In this document: piece by piece, positions 1 to 12,860 of the stretch | Numbering within the stretch: position 1 is the stretch's first letter | Layout: every line of letters begins with the position of its first letter | Assembly (NCBI GenBank): GCA_020726505.1 | Contig: JAHLEZ010000051.1 | Coordinates: 62,001-126,000 of the forward strand | Length of the DNA stretch: 64,000 nt | Source of the DNA: Leptodontidium sp. MPI-SDFR-AT-0119 | Lineage: Eukaryota > Ascomycota > Leotiomycetes > Helotiales > Leptodontidiaceae | Reading direction: 5' to 3' | The notes under the pieces: generated by a model | The model's database searches: none | Told to the model about the DNA's origin: nothing | The model's input: only the letters and a program-made list of their open reading frames with translations | Made by a program: the position numbers and the translations under genes

Positions 1-193
1 GTATACCGGCCTATTACACTAGACGAACTAGCGTCTTTTGTCGACATGCCTCCTCGAAGTGCTAGTAATTATAATATTCCGGCGGAGATTATAGGGCTTT
101 GTGGCTCTTTTCTAACACTTCGGGAATGTACTATCTCTTTTGTCTATTAGTCTATAAAGGATTTTTTAATCGAAAAGGCAGCTAATAATATCT

Positions 194-358
194 TGTCGAG
201 CACTGTAGGGAGGAGCTTTAGGTAGTGTGAAAGTCTTGAATTGTAAAGTAAAGGGGTAGCTCCCTAGCTATACGGGAGCTCTAGAGATTTAGTTATATAA
301 GCAGCTTTTGGTTAGTTCTAGCGACTACCGTAGGTCCTAGTAGTCCTAGTGCACGACA
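194..358 (-). repeat. Copia-1 3' LTR (165 bp)
   Basis: On the minus strand it starts TGTCGTGCAC and ends CTCGACA. It pairs with 7892-8056 with 14 differences, all C/T or G/A. Confidence 0.95.
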
Positions 359-1769
359 CACCCCCTTTGCTTAAACGACAATAAGAGTAGTAAGCGAACG
401 TAAACAATGCCTAATAATAGCTTAAACGACAATAGTAGTGGCTAAGTAACACAAAAGTAAATATCGCTAAGATGTCGACGCTAGAGGTAATAATATATAT
501 ACTTAAGTAAGTCCTTCCGAATGTTCTTTCCTCTTTACGTAACTTCTACGTAAAATTAGTAAATATAACTAAGAAGTCTCGTGCCGGCCGCGCCGCCCTC
601 GCCGCTAACGCCGCCGTTGCTTACACAGTAAGAAAGCGTGTAAGTATCAAGCTCCCTTCTTTTTTAGTCGTTAATTTAAGAATTATAATATTATTTTAAG
701 ACTATAGAAGCCTTAGATCGAGAGTTAAATATATACTAATGTCAGTTTTATAGGCCGCCCGCCGCCCCTCCACGCCACTACTACCCCTATTACTATAATA
801 ACTATTACTAACCCCTCGGCGTCTTACTATAGCTAGGGCTACTCGTGCTGTCCCCTACTCCTACTGTATTCGCAATAGTATACAGGGAGAGCCGGGCGAA
901 TTATGCCGTGACGAGGCGTCGTCAGTGCAGTGTTTTTGTTATTATAAAAATAATAAGGTTAATTACGCCCTCGCCCCCCGCCACGCCGCGGCCCTCTTCG
1001 CCGGCTACTTAGTAACTAGAGTTCTCTTAAAGAGTTCTCGCGTATATATTTATAGTAGTCGCAAGGTATTATAATAACTTAAATTAACTCTAACTTATAA
1101 CGCCTCACCGCCTGTCGAGCCGCTATTAAGGCTACGTTAAAGGAGGAGGAAGAGGAAGATAAACTAGTCGCTAGTTCTCTTACTTATAAGTTCTCCCTTA
1201 TTAATTTAAAATAACGTTTAACTTTATTATAACTACTTCTTATAGAGAGTCTACTATGCCCCCCCCCTCGCCTTATTATTAGCGTTAAGGCTGCCTCCGG
1301 CTCTGTTAGTGTTAGTGCTAATACTATTACTAGTGTTAGTAAACCGTCGGTCGCCGCCGTCGTAGTACACTCCGCCGCCCGCGCCTTTACTCTCGCAGAG
1401 GTTAACGTGCTAGCTAGAGCCGCTCGGCGGTTAATAGACCTCCTACTCCCTCCCTTATGAGTAGAAGGGGCTTTATAACTTATAAATCGTAACTTAAGAA
1501 CGTTACCTTAGTGTTTTGTTTACTTACAAGTACGTTAGAGTAACTTTATAACTTAGAAGTAACAGCTTAAGAACGTGTCCCTTATATTGTCGTCTTTCTT
1601 GCGCGTTAGAGCGGCTTTATAACCCTAAAGTAGTAACTTAAGAACGTGTCCCTTAAATACAAGTAATTTCTGCTTTTTATTTCGTAGCTTCTCTATTATT
1701 ACAACTGTAATCTAAATATAATATATAAAAATAAAAGAGTATAATTATGCCGTAATATATAACTCAAGT
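359..1769 (-). other. Copia-1 region between RNase H end and 3' LTR
   Basis: It begins next to the 3' LTR with a polypurine tract (minus strand). The rest alternates AT-rich RIP-type sequence with short GC runs such as gccgccgtc that contain no CpA target. No recognisable domain was seen in either strand. It may be a degraded extra ORF or a long 3' untranslated region. Confidence 0.5.
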
Positions 1770-4700
1770 AAGCTCTTTGACAGTCGCTCGAGCGTCTTAA
1801 AGGTTTAGTAGTACTACGAACGTCTTAAACTTCTATCGAGGTAAGTTTTTCGTCAAGCCGTCTACTAGTATATCGTTTATTAAGAGATACGTCACTTAAA
1901 AACTCCCCTTCTTATACTTTTATTATAGCTATATGTTTTATATGTCGATGTGCCGTAATTTAGTTAAGATACGTTAGTTCTCTTTAATTATTAAGTGAAT
2001 CGTCTATTTATTATTATAAAATATATTCCACAGAACTCCTACGTTAAGTATTAATTCCTTAAAGAAGCGCTAGAGCGCTATAACTTCCTTTGCCGTACGC
2101 TTTAACGCGAGTAACTCTACCTCCGTTATTAAAGTAGTTATAATATCTTGTCTTAAGGCTTTCTAAACGATCGCACCCCCGAATAATATAATAATAAATC
2201 CTTAAGAAGAACGCCGTATAAGCTCGTCGTCAGCGAACGAGGCGTCTAAGGCCATAATTAAATAAGTCTCTTTAGTTTCGTAAGAGTAGATAATAACTAG
2301 GAATCGCGAGTTAAACAAGTATCTAATAGTCTAATTTATTACCTCTAAGTACTTATTGCTCAAGTTCGTTAAGAAGTGTGATAACTAAGACGTAATAAAA
2401 GCGACGTCTAGCCTTAATATAATAACTATATATAAAACTGACCTAACTTTCTTTTAGTACTCTTTGATTTACTTTAGAGTAGCGGTTCTAGTATATTTAA
2501 TAAAGTCGTAGTTTAATAGAGGCGTACTCGGGCACTTTTTATTTACTAAATTAAACTTTTATGTAACTTTCTTAATATACGTGTCGTATAGTAACGACAC
2601 TAACTTCTTAACTCGATTTCTAACTACTCTTACTCTTAAGAACTACTTTACGTCTCTTATTACTATAAGCTCGTAGACTAAGTGTAACCTATTAATTATT
2701 TATTGTCTTTTTCTAGTATTTAAGGCGTAGTATAAGACTTAAATATCGTCGACGTAAAACGCTACAAAGACTATTCTCTTCTTATTTGTGAATATATAAG
2801 GCTCTTTAGTTAATAAAGTAAGTTGAAGCTTACTAAGCGTCGTAGTAAAATCGCCGTACTATAGCGCAAGAGAGTCTCTCAGACTATACAATGTTCGGTC
2901 GATCTCTACTATTATACTTAGTCATTTTTAGCCGTCTAAAAGGTAGTATAATACTAAGGCGCTCCTCTTATCTCTCTTGGCGTTTACAAAGGCGTTAACT
3001 ATATTAAATTGCTTAACCTTTAAGTCGAACTAGGCCGCTAGTACTATAACTACTTTAAAAGAGCGTGTAGTGAGCGTTATAGCGTAAGTTAAAAGAATCG
3101 TTAAGTCGTCTTATATGTCTCTTCACACTACGATGCGCGATTGGCAGCGCGTTAATTGTCCTACTAAATCTACTTTATATATAAAGACCCATTTTAAAGG
3201 AATTAATAGTGTTACTACGTCTTCCTTAGGAATTATTCTCTAGTAGTTTCGAGCTTTTAAGTTAGAGATCTCTCTCTCTGCGTCTACTCTAAATTGCGTA
3301 CTCTAGGCGTAGCTATCTAACTCTGCCTAGTTCTTTAGAGCTTTCGGAAGCTTCCCTTAATATAGGATTTATGAGTTAAAACCGACCGTAAAGTCAACTC
3401 TTACTTTAACACTTACGATAGCCGCTACTATTACTACGTGTACTATTATAGTGTCGTCGCCGTCTACCCGCGTCAGAGTTTCACTACAAAATATACTAGT
3501 GAACTCTCTTAACCGCGAGTGGCTGTCTTATTATAGAAGTACTATAAGTAAGTAATATCCTCTTACTACGAGTCTGTCGTGTTCTCTCTACACCTCTTAT
3601 ATTATATAAATACGATCACGTTCTTGTCTTTGTCACTATTATCGGCTCTCTTTAGCCGACATAATAATATCGCCCGACCTAGTCGCTGTAAGAGGAGCTT
3701 CTAATCGCTTAAGGACCTATTACTCTAAGTCTTGTGGCCTCCGACTCGGCAATATAACTTGAGGGTATATTCGTTAGCGCGCCACCTCTATACTTAAGTC
3801 TATTAAATCATCACGTACGGCGTTCTTCCTAAATTAAATTTCGATTATATAATCTTTAGTAAGTCTTAGAACACCTCGACTTAACCTCTTATAAAGAGTT
3901 AAAGCTTTATTATTACTCTTAATACTATCGTCGTAAAGAGCTAATTCGTTATTTACCCCTGAGTTCTAACTCTCGTAGAGGACTAACGCCTCTTCCGTAG
4001 CCTTCAGACTTAGCTCGTATAATACTAGCGCCCCCTTCGTTACTCCCGAGTTAGTCGGAATGTCTAGAGAGTTAATTTTTATTAGCGACTATGTCTTTAT
4101 TAGTATTAGCTTAAAAGCTAAAGGAGGTAGTATTAGTATATCTTTTATTTTTATATTTTTAATAATAACATTTAGCGCGGCTAGTCGTTTGTTTGTAACG
4201 TTCTCTATAATATTACTTATATTAAACCTTACGTTTAAAGCGACGTCTTCCTTTATTATAATAATAAGCTCATTTAAAGTAGAAGTGGTTTGGCCGACTG
4301 ACCTCTCCTTTTTTAGAGAGTAAAACTTCGTCTTATTAAAGCGAACGTTACGTGTAATAACGACACGGCGTAGCTAAGGCACTTAGATCTTATATAAGTT
4401 AAAAGTAATATAATTAATTAAGTATCTAACGTGCGCCCTAACGAACCTGAAAGCATGGGTCCGTGCTCCACAGGGCATTTTGCCGAATTTTCAGCCCTGA
4501 ACCTCCAAATCACTAATTATGGCTACAACACCCCGCCTCGACGACTGGCACTATATGAAAGGCTTCTAAATTGCTACGAAACACAAGGAGACTATGCTCT
4601 AATTGCACTGGTACGGAAAATTCCCGATTTGCGCCCTCTAATTGCGATACAAGAACCCTGCTACAGGTGAGCCTCTTCCTGAAAGTTTGATTCGCAAAAT

Positions 4701-7700
4701 CCTTGGCTACGCAGTGGTTGAAGAATAGGAGGCTATACCTCAGGATTAGATTAATCAGTTAATTTTAAAGCAAGAGCATTGGGTGACTGTACTTATGCAG
4801 CGCCATGGGTGGTTTACTCCTAATTAAATTCTGCTTTAGTACCTAGCTTTCATGAATGTGCTTGAAAATGCCCTGTGGAGCACGGACCCATGCTTTCAGG
4901 TTCGTAAGGTTAACTTTAAAGTTTCTTTTATCTCTCTTGGCCTCTCTGTCGCTTTTTACTGAGTATACGCGCGCTTTATACGCGTGCTCCCTACTTTAAT
5001 TTAGTCTTAGGTCTGTCGAGAGCTTCTTTATAATTAGTAAGTCGTACTACTAAAAGTCGCCCTAAAACTACTCTTAAAGTACTTAGTTTAGACTCTTTAT
5101 CTTCCGTCGTGTAAGGGGGCTCTTATTATATAGCTAGATCGCCGCGTAATATACTTTAAGGTATAAGTTTAGTAATAAATTCGCTTAAACACATATTTTT
5201 ATTAATTTAGTAATGACTTCTTGCCCTACGCGCTCTAAACCGCCTATTAGTTCTTTAGTATACGCCGGGGGGTTCTTTACCTCTATTCCTTCTTTTATAA
5301 TCTAACTTTAATATCGCGTCGCTCTAGTAATCGCTATTACAAACGTGTCGTTGTCGTGCCGGATTACGCAAATCGACAGTTTATATTAACGTTTAACTAA
5401 TTGTTCGAAGTTCTATAATATTAATATAACGTGATTTAGTGACTTACTTAAGACGGTCTAGCTAAATAGTTTCCTATTATACTCGTCCTTAATTACGAGT
5501 AATTATTTCGTTTTATCGAAGCCTAGAGGGAAGTCGAATAAGTCCTAAAGGACTCTATAGAACGGCCTAGTTACTTTGTTTTTAGACTCCCGTCGCGATA
5601 TAACGTTCCCGGCGTACGTAATAGCGTAGTCCTCGTACTATGTCCTAGAGACTCTATCGAATTAAACCCCTTTACTTACTTAAAGTAGTACTCGTAGTGC
5701 CTCCTCCCTAAGATGGCCTGTTCTTAAGTACTAAAGTTATAGCGTTATAGCGCGAGCTTTTAGTAACTCTTTACTTAATTAAAATATATATCTTAAGCTT
5801 CGATAAAGAGTTAAGTATATTATTATAAGAGAGCGTCTTAGAATCACTAGGTTATAAGTACGACGGAAGTAATTAAGAGGCTTATATTTAAAGAAAGTCA
5901 AGTTATATCTCCGCTCTAACTGTCGTACTATTACGCTCTCTTAAACTTCCCTGAACCTCAAAGTCTTATCTTTCTTAAAGTACTATACTCTAATATTAGT
6001 TAATAGCGCCTTAGAGATTATATTAACGTTAAAACTAATCACGATTACGACGTTACTTAGCGTTAGGTCCCGAGTATTTAGGCCGTCTTTACTATATAAT
6101 ACGTTTTTAAAGAGTCGCTTCCCTTGACTAATAACTAAGAGACGTTATATTCTTGCCTTTATATAGTCGTCGCTTAAAGACTTCACAAAAGTACTTAGAA
6201 TTAGCTTTTTCTTATTATTAATAAGATATTGCGCACTATAATTATTAACTAATATACTCTCTAATAATACGTGTAGACTACTAACGAAGTCTGCGGCGTA
6301 TATTCTTATCGCTTTATTTATGTTTAAGAGCTTTAAGTCGATCGTGGCAATATTAACGTTTCTAAGGTATTTACTTTTCGTAAGTATTAGTACTAGCACA
6401 GGCGACGAGATACTATTGTCTTTGTCTTTTCTTTACTTCTTTTAAACGACGATTCTAATAATTTAAGTAATAAGGAGCTTTTTTTAACTTTTTTTAGCGA
6501 TTTCTTTTTGTAAAGTCGCGAATTCAGGCGTATTAATAGCCTCGCGGATCTTCTTAATTTCGTTATCGTTTAGGCGGCTCTTTAACTTGTCTACGTAACT
6601 GCCGTCGTAGGCGTATTTAACTTTCTAACACTTAATTTCGTCGTTCTAATAAGTATTCTTATAGGGGCACTTCTTATTATCACGGTTTAATCGTAATAAG
6701 CTCCTTAGTCCTAAGTTAGAGCGTCTCTTAGAGTTACTAGAGTTATTATCTAGAGCGTTAAATTAGCTGCCGAGAAACATATATAGCCCGTTAGGCGTCT
6801 TTTTACTCCTGTGTCTCGTCTTGTAATGCTCTTCTAGTATAGCTCCGAATACGAGGCCGTACTCTTTAAGTGTTATATAGTGTTGTCGACCGAGGGTATT
6901 ATCTCTTGTCACGTCAGTAGAAGCTTGTGTAACTTATGTTTCGGCGTAGACTAATGTTATAAAGAGAAAGTCTTTAATACCTAAAACGCCCTTAATCTTA
7001 GAAATATTATACGCTTTAGTAAGATAATATTACTTTTACTATATCTTATATTACGCCCGAGGGTTTATCTTTCCTCTTCTTCTTGTGCCTGACGTGTTTG
7101 TGAGTGCCTCTGGGTAGTCTAAGATAACTAATAAGAGTATAGAGGCGTCTAAGGGAGCGAAGTCTTATTTAATTAATTTAATTAACGCTTATAAACTAGT
7201 TTAGCCCTTTAACTTATTATTGTTAATAGTGTTAATAAGAATCGAGCTATTAATAATACTATTAACCTAGTTAAAGAAGTGTTAATACTTAGTACTAAGT
7301 ATTGTCTATTAAGCGAGCTTGTTTTAGAACTCTTTAGTATAGGCTTCTTAAATTTCCTTAACGTCGCTAAAAGACGCCTCTTTAGGTTTAGTAGCCGCTT
7401 GTGGCTTTATAAGGGTCTTCTTTTCTTCTTTTATAGACGACTCTTACTTCTAATATATTTTTCGCTTGGCGTCGCTTATTTGCGTTATTTATTATATAAA
7501 GCGCTAGTTTGTCTCGTTTTATATGTATTTATTAATATCGGGAGCCCTTAGTCGCGTCTTTAGGAGGTTCTTGGCGTCTTTGCTGTCTAAGTCGACAAAA
7601 TCGTAAATACCCTTGAGCTTAGTATAGTACTAGAAACGCGTCTACTACTATGGCTATTGTTTTCGTTGGCTTAAGAGAGCGTCGTCTTTATTAATAAATT
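1770..7700 (-). pseudogene. Copia-1 gag-pol polyprotein remnant
   Basis: The degraded Copia polyprotein is read on the minus strand and interrupted by the MITE at 4442-4904. A Gag-like stretch lies at 6145-6399 (an 84-residue open segment ending LSDDYIKARI, resembling the Copia gag 'sLP.sy' region). RT is at about 2600-3000, with YVDD intact at 2745-2756. The RNase H tail at about 1790-2000 contains NDILVDGLTKNLPR, close to the usual 'DMLADGLTKPL' signature. Many stops fall at former Gln/Trp codons. Limits are approximate, because frame and start cannot be fixed in RIP-damaged sequence. Integrase was not traced residue by residue. Confidence 0.75.
4442..4904. mobile_element. 463-bp PIF/Harbinger-type MITE nested in Copia-1
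   Basis: Perfect 40-bp terminal inverted repeats (4442-4481 and 4865-4904, starting CGAACCTGAAAGCATGGG) are flanked by a 3-bp TAA duplication (4439-4441 and 4905-4907). A TWA target is the PIF/Harbinger hallmark. The interior holds no transposase; a short open stretch on the + strand is not recognisable. Base composition is much closer to normal than the surrounding Copia sequence, and the TIRs are still identical, so it inserted after the host element was mutated or is too short for RIP. Confidence 0.9.
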
Positions 7701-7891
7701 CGTCTTAAGAGGAGGACATATTAATACTATCGCTTTAGAGAGGTTATTAGTAAGTTAAGGGGAACTTTTGAAGAGTTTTTTAAGTAGTAGTGTGAGTATC
7801 TCTTAACACTTACTTACGCTTCCTTCTCGACCTATAGTATTATCTAATACGTATTTAGTAGCTCGTGGAACGAGGCAGTGTGGCTCTTAAC

Positions 7892-8056
7892 TGTCGAGTA
7901 TTATAAGGAGGAGCTTTAAGTAGTGTGAAAGTCTTGAATTATAAAGTAAAGGGGTAACTCCCTAGCCATACGGGAGCTCCAGAGATCTAGTTACATAAGC
8001 AGCTTTTGGTTGGTTCTAGCGACTACCGTAGGTCCTAGTGGTCCTGGTGCACGACA
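7892..8056 (-). repeat. Copia-1 5' LTR (165 bp)
   Basis: Partner of 194-358, followed by the target duplication tatct at 8057-8061. It is the less mutated copy at several sites (for example ctccag versus ctctag). Confidence 0.95.
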
Positions 8057-8689
8057 TATCTTTCCTTTTAATATAAGAGATATACACTATACTATCTTCT
8101 CGCAGTCGCTACAAGTTATGTCTAAGAGACTACGACGTAATATTTATAGCCTAGGGGCTCCCGGAATCTCTATCGACTAAGTCAAGCAGCCCGATCCGGA
8201 TCTACTAGTAGTAGCACGATACTTATGTCTCTATTAGATTGACTATTTACTAGATTGTAACACTAAAGGGAATGTTACTAATGACCTTAAGGACGGTGGC
8301 TTAGCCTATAGCTTTTTATATAATAATTTTTTATACTAGCTGGAGGCGCTAAGCTTAATAAGAAGTATGTCAAGTGGCATAATTATAATTAAGAAGCTCG
8401 AGGATTAGCTTTAGGTAAGTTTTTTTTTATGTTATCTCTCGATGTTTTCAGGAATCCTAGCTAATCTAACAAGGTCGATGAAAGTCCCGATTTATATACG
8501 TTTATATATGAAGCGAGGCGATTTGCCGTATACAACTAATTAATTATTAAACAGGCGCCCCTTTAATTATATTGTTTAGCACTTATATTCAGCCCAGAGA
8601 AGAGTATTATTAGAGTAGCATTCGAGAAGTATATCCCTGCTTAGATTGAAAGAAAGCCTAAAGTTTAAGCGCATTAGAGTGCGGCGCTT

Positions 8690-9494
8690 TAGACGCTCGA
8701 GGCCCATTCGAACTCCGTCAATTCAATCGCCTTCTCACTGAACGGCAAGCAGGTCGTCTCGGGCTCTAGCGATCACACGGTGTAACTCTAGGACGCTACC
8801 ACAGGAACGGCGCTCTAAACGCTTAAGGACTACTCGAGATGAGTCAGTTCTATCGCCTTCTCACTTAACGGCAAGTAAGACATCTCGGGCTCTAGCGATG
8901 CGACAGTGCGGCTTTAAGACGCTACTACAGGAGCGGCGCTTTAAACGTTTAAGGGCCACTCGGACTTAGTCACTTTGATTGCCTTCTCACCGGACGGCAA
9001 GTAGGTCGTCTCGGGCTCTGGCGATCAAACGATGCGGCTCTGGGATACTACCACAGGAGCGGCGCTCTAGACGCTCGAGGGCCACTCGAGTTAGGTCTGC
9101 TCGGTCGCCTTCTCACTGGACTGTATATAGGTCATCTCGGGCTCTGGCGATTAGTCGGTGCGGCTCTAGGACGCTACCACAGGAACGGCGCTCCGGACGC
9201 TCGAGGGTCACTTAGCTAGGGTTAATTCAGTCGCCTTTTCACTAGACGGCAAGTAGGCCGTCTCGGGCTCAGGTGATCACACGATGCGGCTCTGGGACGC
9301 CATCACAAGAGCACCGCTTTAGACGCTCGAGGACCACTCAAGCTCGGTTAATTTAATCGCCTTCTCACCGGACGGCAAGTAAGTCGTCTCGGGCTCTAGC
9401 GATCACACAATGCGGCTTTAGGACGTTACCACAAGAGCGGCGCTCTAAACGCTCGAGGGCCACTTGGCTAAGGTCACTTCGATTGCCTTCTCAC
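8690..9494 (+). repeat. WD40 tandem array of NLR-A (126-bp units)
   Basis: Units of 42 codons start near 8692, 8819, 8945, 9071, 9197, 9323 and 9449. The array continues after the hAT insertion at 13186-13330, giving seven units and part of an eighth that runs straight into the C-terminal tail. Each unit carries the pattern LEGHS..V.S.AFSPDGK.VVSGSGD, with variation mostly at the residues known to be variable in HET-E/D/R repeats. The same codon is CAG in some units and TAG in others (as in ggcaagCAGgtc and ggcaagTAGgtc), direct evidence of CpA-to-TpA mutation. Confidence 0.92.
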
Positions 9495-9879
9495 TAGGTC
9501 TGGCCAATGAAAGAATGAAAACACATTTTGACTTTTATCGTTTAATTTATTTTAGTATATAAAGTTTAGCGTTCAATTTAATCTAATCTAAACCTTTTAA
9601 TGAAAATTCGTTGAATTTGGATGAAAAATGCCAAGAAATCCCCGGGGTGGATTAGACCGCTCATGAGACTGTGCGTAAGTGAGCCCACACTAAAATAAAT
9701 CTTTAATAACGTATATATTTATGAAACTAACTAATTCAAGTTATAGATTTGTTAATTAAGGTACGCCGAATAAAATACACTTATTCCGAAGTCGTTCTTG
9801 TTATTTGTTATGAAGATATATTAATGTTTATATTAGCGTCGTTTCTCGGATTCTCATTATGTAACGCGCCCATAATAGT

Positions 9880-12860
9880 CGACAAGGTAGATCCCCTATT
9901 AGAAGATTAACACCACTACTACCTTTAATTAAGAGAGCCTCTCCCTAACGACGACAAGCTAGCCTATTAGCGTATAAAGTGACTAGAACCGACGAGCCTA
10001 TTGTCAACCCTCCACCAGTTCCTCGCACATCTTCAACTCTCCGACGTATTATATAAGATTCTTAAGATAACGACGTTATTATAATTAATAGTAGTTCACA
10101 AGCCGGAATAGCTTCGTAGGCAGTAAATCTAGTGGCAGATATTATAGAGGACTTAGAATCTCTATCTAATAGACGTGAACGTGCACGATATATTATCCCT
10201 ATAACTGTCGTCCTATAGAAAGACTCTTAAAAGAGTATTTAGAAAGCTCTTATTAAGTACTCTTAGACTCTATTCTATTATATTATATTTAAGTTCTCTT
10301 TAATATAGTTAAAGAAGTTTAAAAAGGCTACAGAAGAGGTTTATAATCGCCTATAGACATGTAATTATTATGAATAGAGCTTTAAGGATTCGTAAAGGCA
10401 CGGAAACACTTTAGTTACGACAAACCACCTCTAGGACAAACACGAATTGACTAAAGCGAAGCATTTGTAGGGAGGCTATACGATTAAGAACAATACTAAA
10501 GGAGGTAGTGGAGGAGATAGAGATATTTTATAATTTGTGTTAGAGAGAGCTTAGGCTATAAGCCTAGAATAGGCCTGCCTACGATTTGTTGTTCAAACTA
10601 ATCAAGCCTATTCTTTAATGAATAATATATTATAGTAGGGTCTTTTCTAAGCTCTTAAGAAACTAATACCTTTTGTTAATCGCTATACCTTTGATTAATA
10701 TACTGAAAAACGATTTAACGAAGTGCGAATTGAGTAAGCTTTACTCTTAGAGGAAATATGCGAATCTTATGCTCTTACCTTTAATAGTTAGGGATTACTA
10801 AATCACAAAAATATTATCTCTAGACAAATTCATTAAATTAAGAAGAATAATTAAGTCTAATATACTATAAACGCTAAATTTATAAAGGCAGTTTATAATA
10901 AAACCGGAGATAAGATAATAAAGGTGTTTATTATGTCCCTCGGTGATAATATTAACGAAACAGAGACAATTAAAACAAGTAAAGGCTCTATAATTTAAAC
11001 TATAATATCTATTAGTCTAAAGGTCGCTTATAAAGTATTTATAATTATAAGAGATAATACTATTAATAACAACACCTTTTATAATTATTTTTTACGTAGA
11101 TTATAGCTCTAGTACGACCTTAATCCCCGATAACTTCTTAATTTCCCTCGCTGCAGATTTTAAGGCCGGCCGAGTCGAATTAAGTGTTAGGCCTACATAA
11201 ACGACCTCGTTTATAAATCTATTTACAAGACCTTAAGATGTGGCACCCGCGTAGACGTAGAGGCGCTAATTAATTAAGCTGTAGAGGGAAATGTGGTATT
11301 TTTACCTGTTCTTATTACTCTTAGTGTTATTATAAAAGTACGGACTTTTGTATTATTTGTTATAAGAAGTAACGAGCGCCGGAAATAATAGACTAATATT
11401 TACTTTACCTTTATTCTTCTTAACGTTAATACTCGGTGGAATTCCTTGTATTTAATAATAAAAGTAGCCCGATAACATAAGGCAAAGATCTCCCGATATA
11501 GTCAACTTCACGCCGTATGTAAGTACTTTATACTTTTAGAGTTAGATTAGGAGCTTTCTGAGTAAGTTAAACGTTATATGTAGCTATTCTATGAGCGTAC
11601 GCTTACAGTCTCAAAGATAGCTCTAAATCTTAATAATTATATTAAAAAGATGTGTGTCGTGCAAGAGCACGCCTAGAGGCTCCACAGAGGCGAAATTGAC
11701 GTATTATTGAGGTATGCGCAGTACTGTAATCGATTGTTGTCTATCTCTACGTATGGTCTATTCAAGCTCCCTGAATATGGAGGTCGCGGGCGCTTTGGCC
11801 ATGGTGCCTTTGATTGGGCTCGCTTAGCCGGCCTACCATAACCTGCACGACAATGTGGAATATAACCGACCTTTTAGAAGACGTCTCTTTTAATAGAGAG
11901 GCCTTTAAAGATATCTATATTAATCTCTGACGTGCGTTTAACGCCGCTAAAGACACTTTAAAAAAGTAGACTAATAAGATATTTAAATGCGACCTCTATT
12001 TTATAGCTCACGTACTTAATCCTCGATATAAATTCTCCTTACTTCGAGCACAATATAGCGAGGACGTAAAAGATTTGATTTTACGAATTAAGACGTGGTT
12101 TAAAGATAACTACCCTTATATAATAACTTTTGTTATTGCGGCGCCATTAAATCAAGGGAAGCGACCTTCGCATATTAAATAACATAAGTGGCTTCTTTTA
12201 TAACGTGCTAGAGAGCTTAATATTATGCCTAATTAAGCTGATCTTATCACTGATTTTGATCGATATTATAAGAATAGGTGAGCCAATCAGAAGAGAGGAA
12301 GCGCAGTAGGTGAACACGTGATTAGAGACAAAGTAGATTGCTTGCTTAAGAGAAGAGCTATAAGGGCTCTTCGGTAGTTATATACACAATAATAGCTTCT
12401 CTAGAAGCTTCGATAACTACGTAATCGACTTCTCTAGAAGATTCGACTACGTAATCGAATACGAGAGTAATTTCCGAGCCGCGTAAGCAGTGGAGATTAC
12501 TTCGGCTGTTCTCCAGCGTAGAATCGGCACGAGTTACCGAAGTCAAAATCTAACAGATATTTCAATGATTTAGTAGTCGTTAATTAGGACTTAAGCGTAG
12601 AGGACTTTAATTTAAAGTGGTGGAAAGCTTCCGAATTCTAGTATCCTTTAGTCGCTAAAGCCGCTCGAGATCTGTTAGTTATCCCCAGCGCTGAAGTCGA
12701 TATTAAACGCTTATTTTCTGAAGGTCGAGATATAATAGGGATTCGCCGTATAACTATAGACGCCGATATAATAAGGATTTTACGTCTACTAAAGAGCCAC
12801 TTTAATACCGAAGATAAGGAAATTAAGGAGTAAGCTAGAGCTCAATTAAAAGAGAAATAA
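9880..12860 (+). pseudogene. hAT transposase remnant
   Basis: A degraded transposase in several frames. The most convincing part is the C-terminal hAT dimerisation domain at about 12610-12830, with residues such as WWKASEFQYP, ARDLLVIPS and FSEGRDII followed by an L-rich helix. Upstream, 11860-12250 reads as the segment before the dimerisation domain (including VLNPRYKFSLLR, the usual LDPR.K..yf region). A 32-bp direct duplication lies at about 12398-12459. A solo LTR interrupts the gene at 11655-11852. Stops are mainly TAA/TAG at former Gln codons. The N-terminal zinc finger could not be confirmed. Confidence 0.75.
11655..11852. mobile_element. solo LTR 1 (198 bp) nested in the hAT element
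   Basis: It starts TGTCGTGCAAGAGC and ends CCTGCACGACA, flanked by an exact 5-bp duplication atgtg (11650-11654 and 11853-11857). It is the inverted counterpart of the copy at 17820-18015. The first and last nine bases are inverted repeats of each other, so its own orientation is uncertain. No internal region is present, as expected after LTR-LTR recombination. Confidence 0.85.

Larger units (their letters stand above)
194..8056 (-). mobile_element. Copia-1: full-length Ty1/Copia LTR retrotransposon, RIP-damaged
   Basis: Two 165-bp LTRs (194-358 and 7892-8056) begin TG and end CA and are flanked by an exact 5-bp duplication, tatct (189-193 and 8057-8061). The element is transcribed from the minus strand: the RT motif YVDD is read on that strand at 2745-2756, and a purine tract (AAAGGGGGTG) abuts the left LTR, which is therefore the 3' LTR. 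The LTRs differ at 14 positions, all transitions, so the element has been through RIP. It lies inside the NACHT region of NLR-A and carries a MITE at 4442-4904. About 1.4 kb separates the end of pol from the 3' LTR, which is long for Copia. Confidence 0.95.

Noticed and set aside
4060..4323. 87-residue + strand open frame in Copia-1
   Set aside because: Opposite to the element's coding strand and of low-complexity Ile/Ser composition.
8979..9215. 78-residue open frame on the + strand
   Set aside because: It is an off-frame reading of the WD40 repeats; the true frame gives AFSPDGK/VSGSGD motifs.
11655..11852. MITE rather than LTR
   Set aside because: 5-bp duplication, TG..CA ends and similarity of termini to Copia-1 LTRs favour a solo LTR, though the inverted ends keep some doubt.
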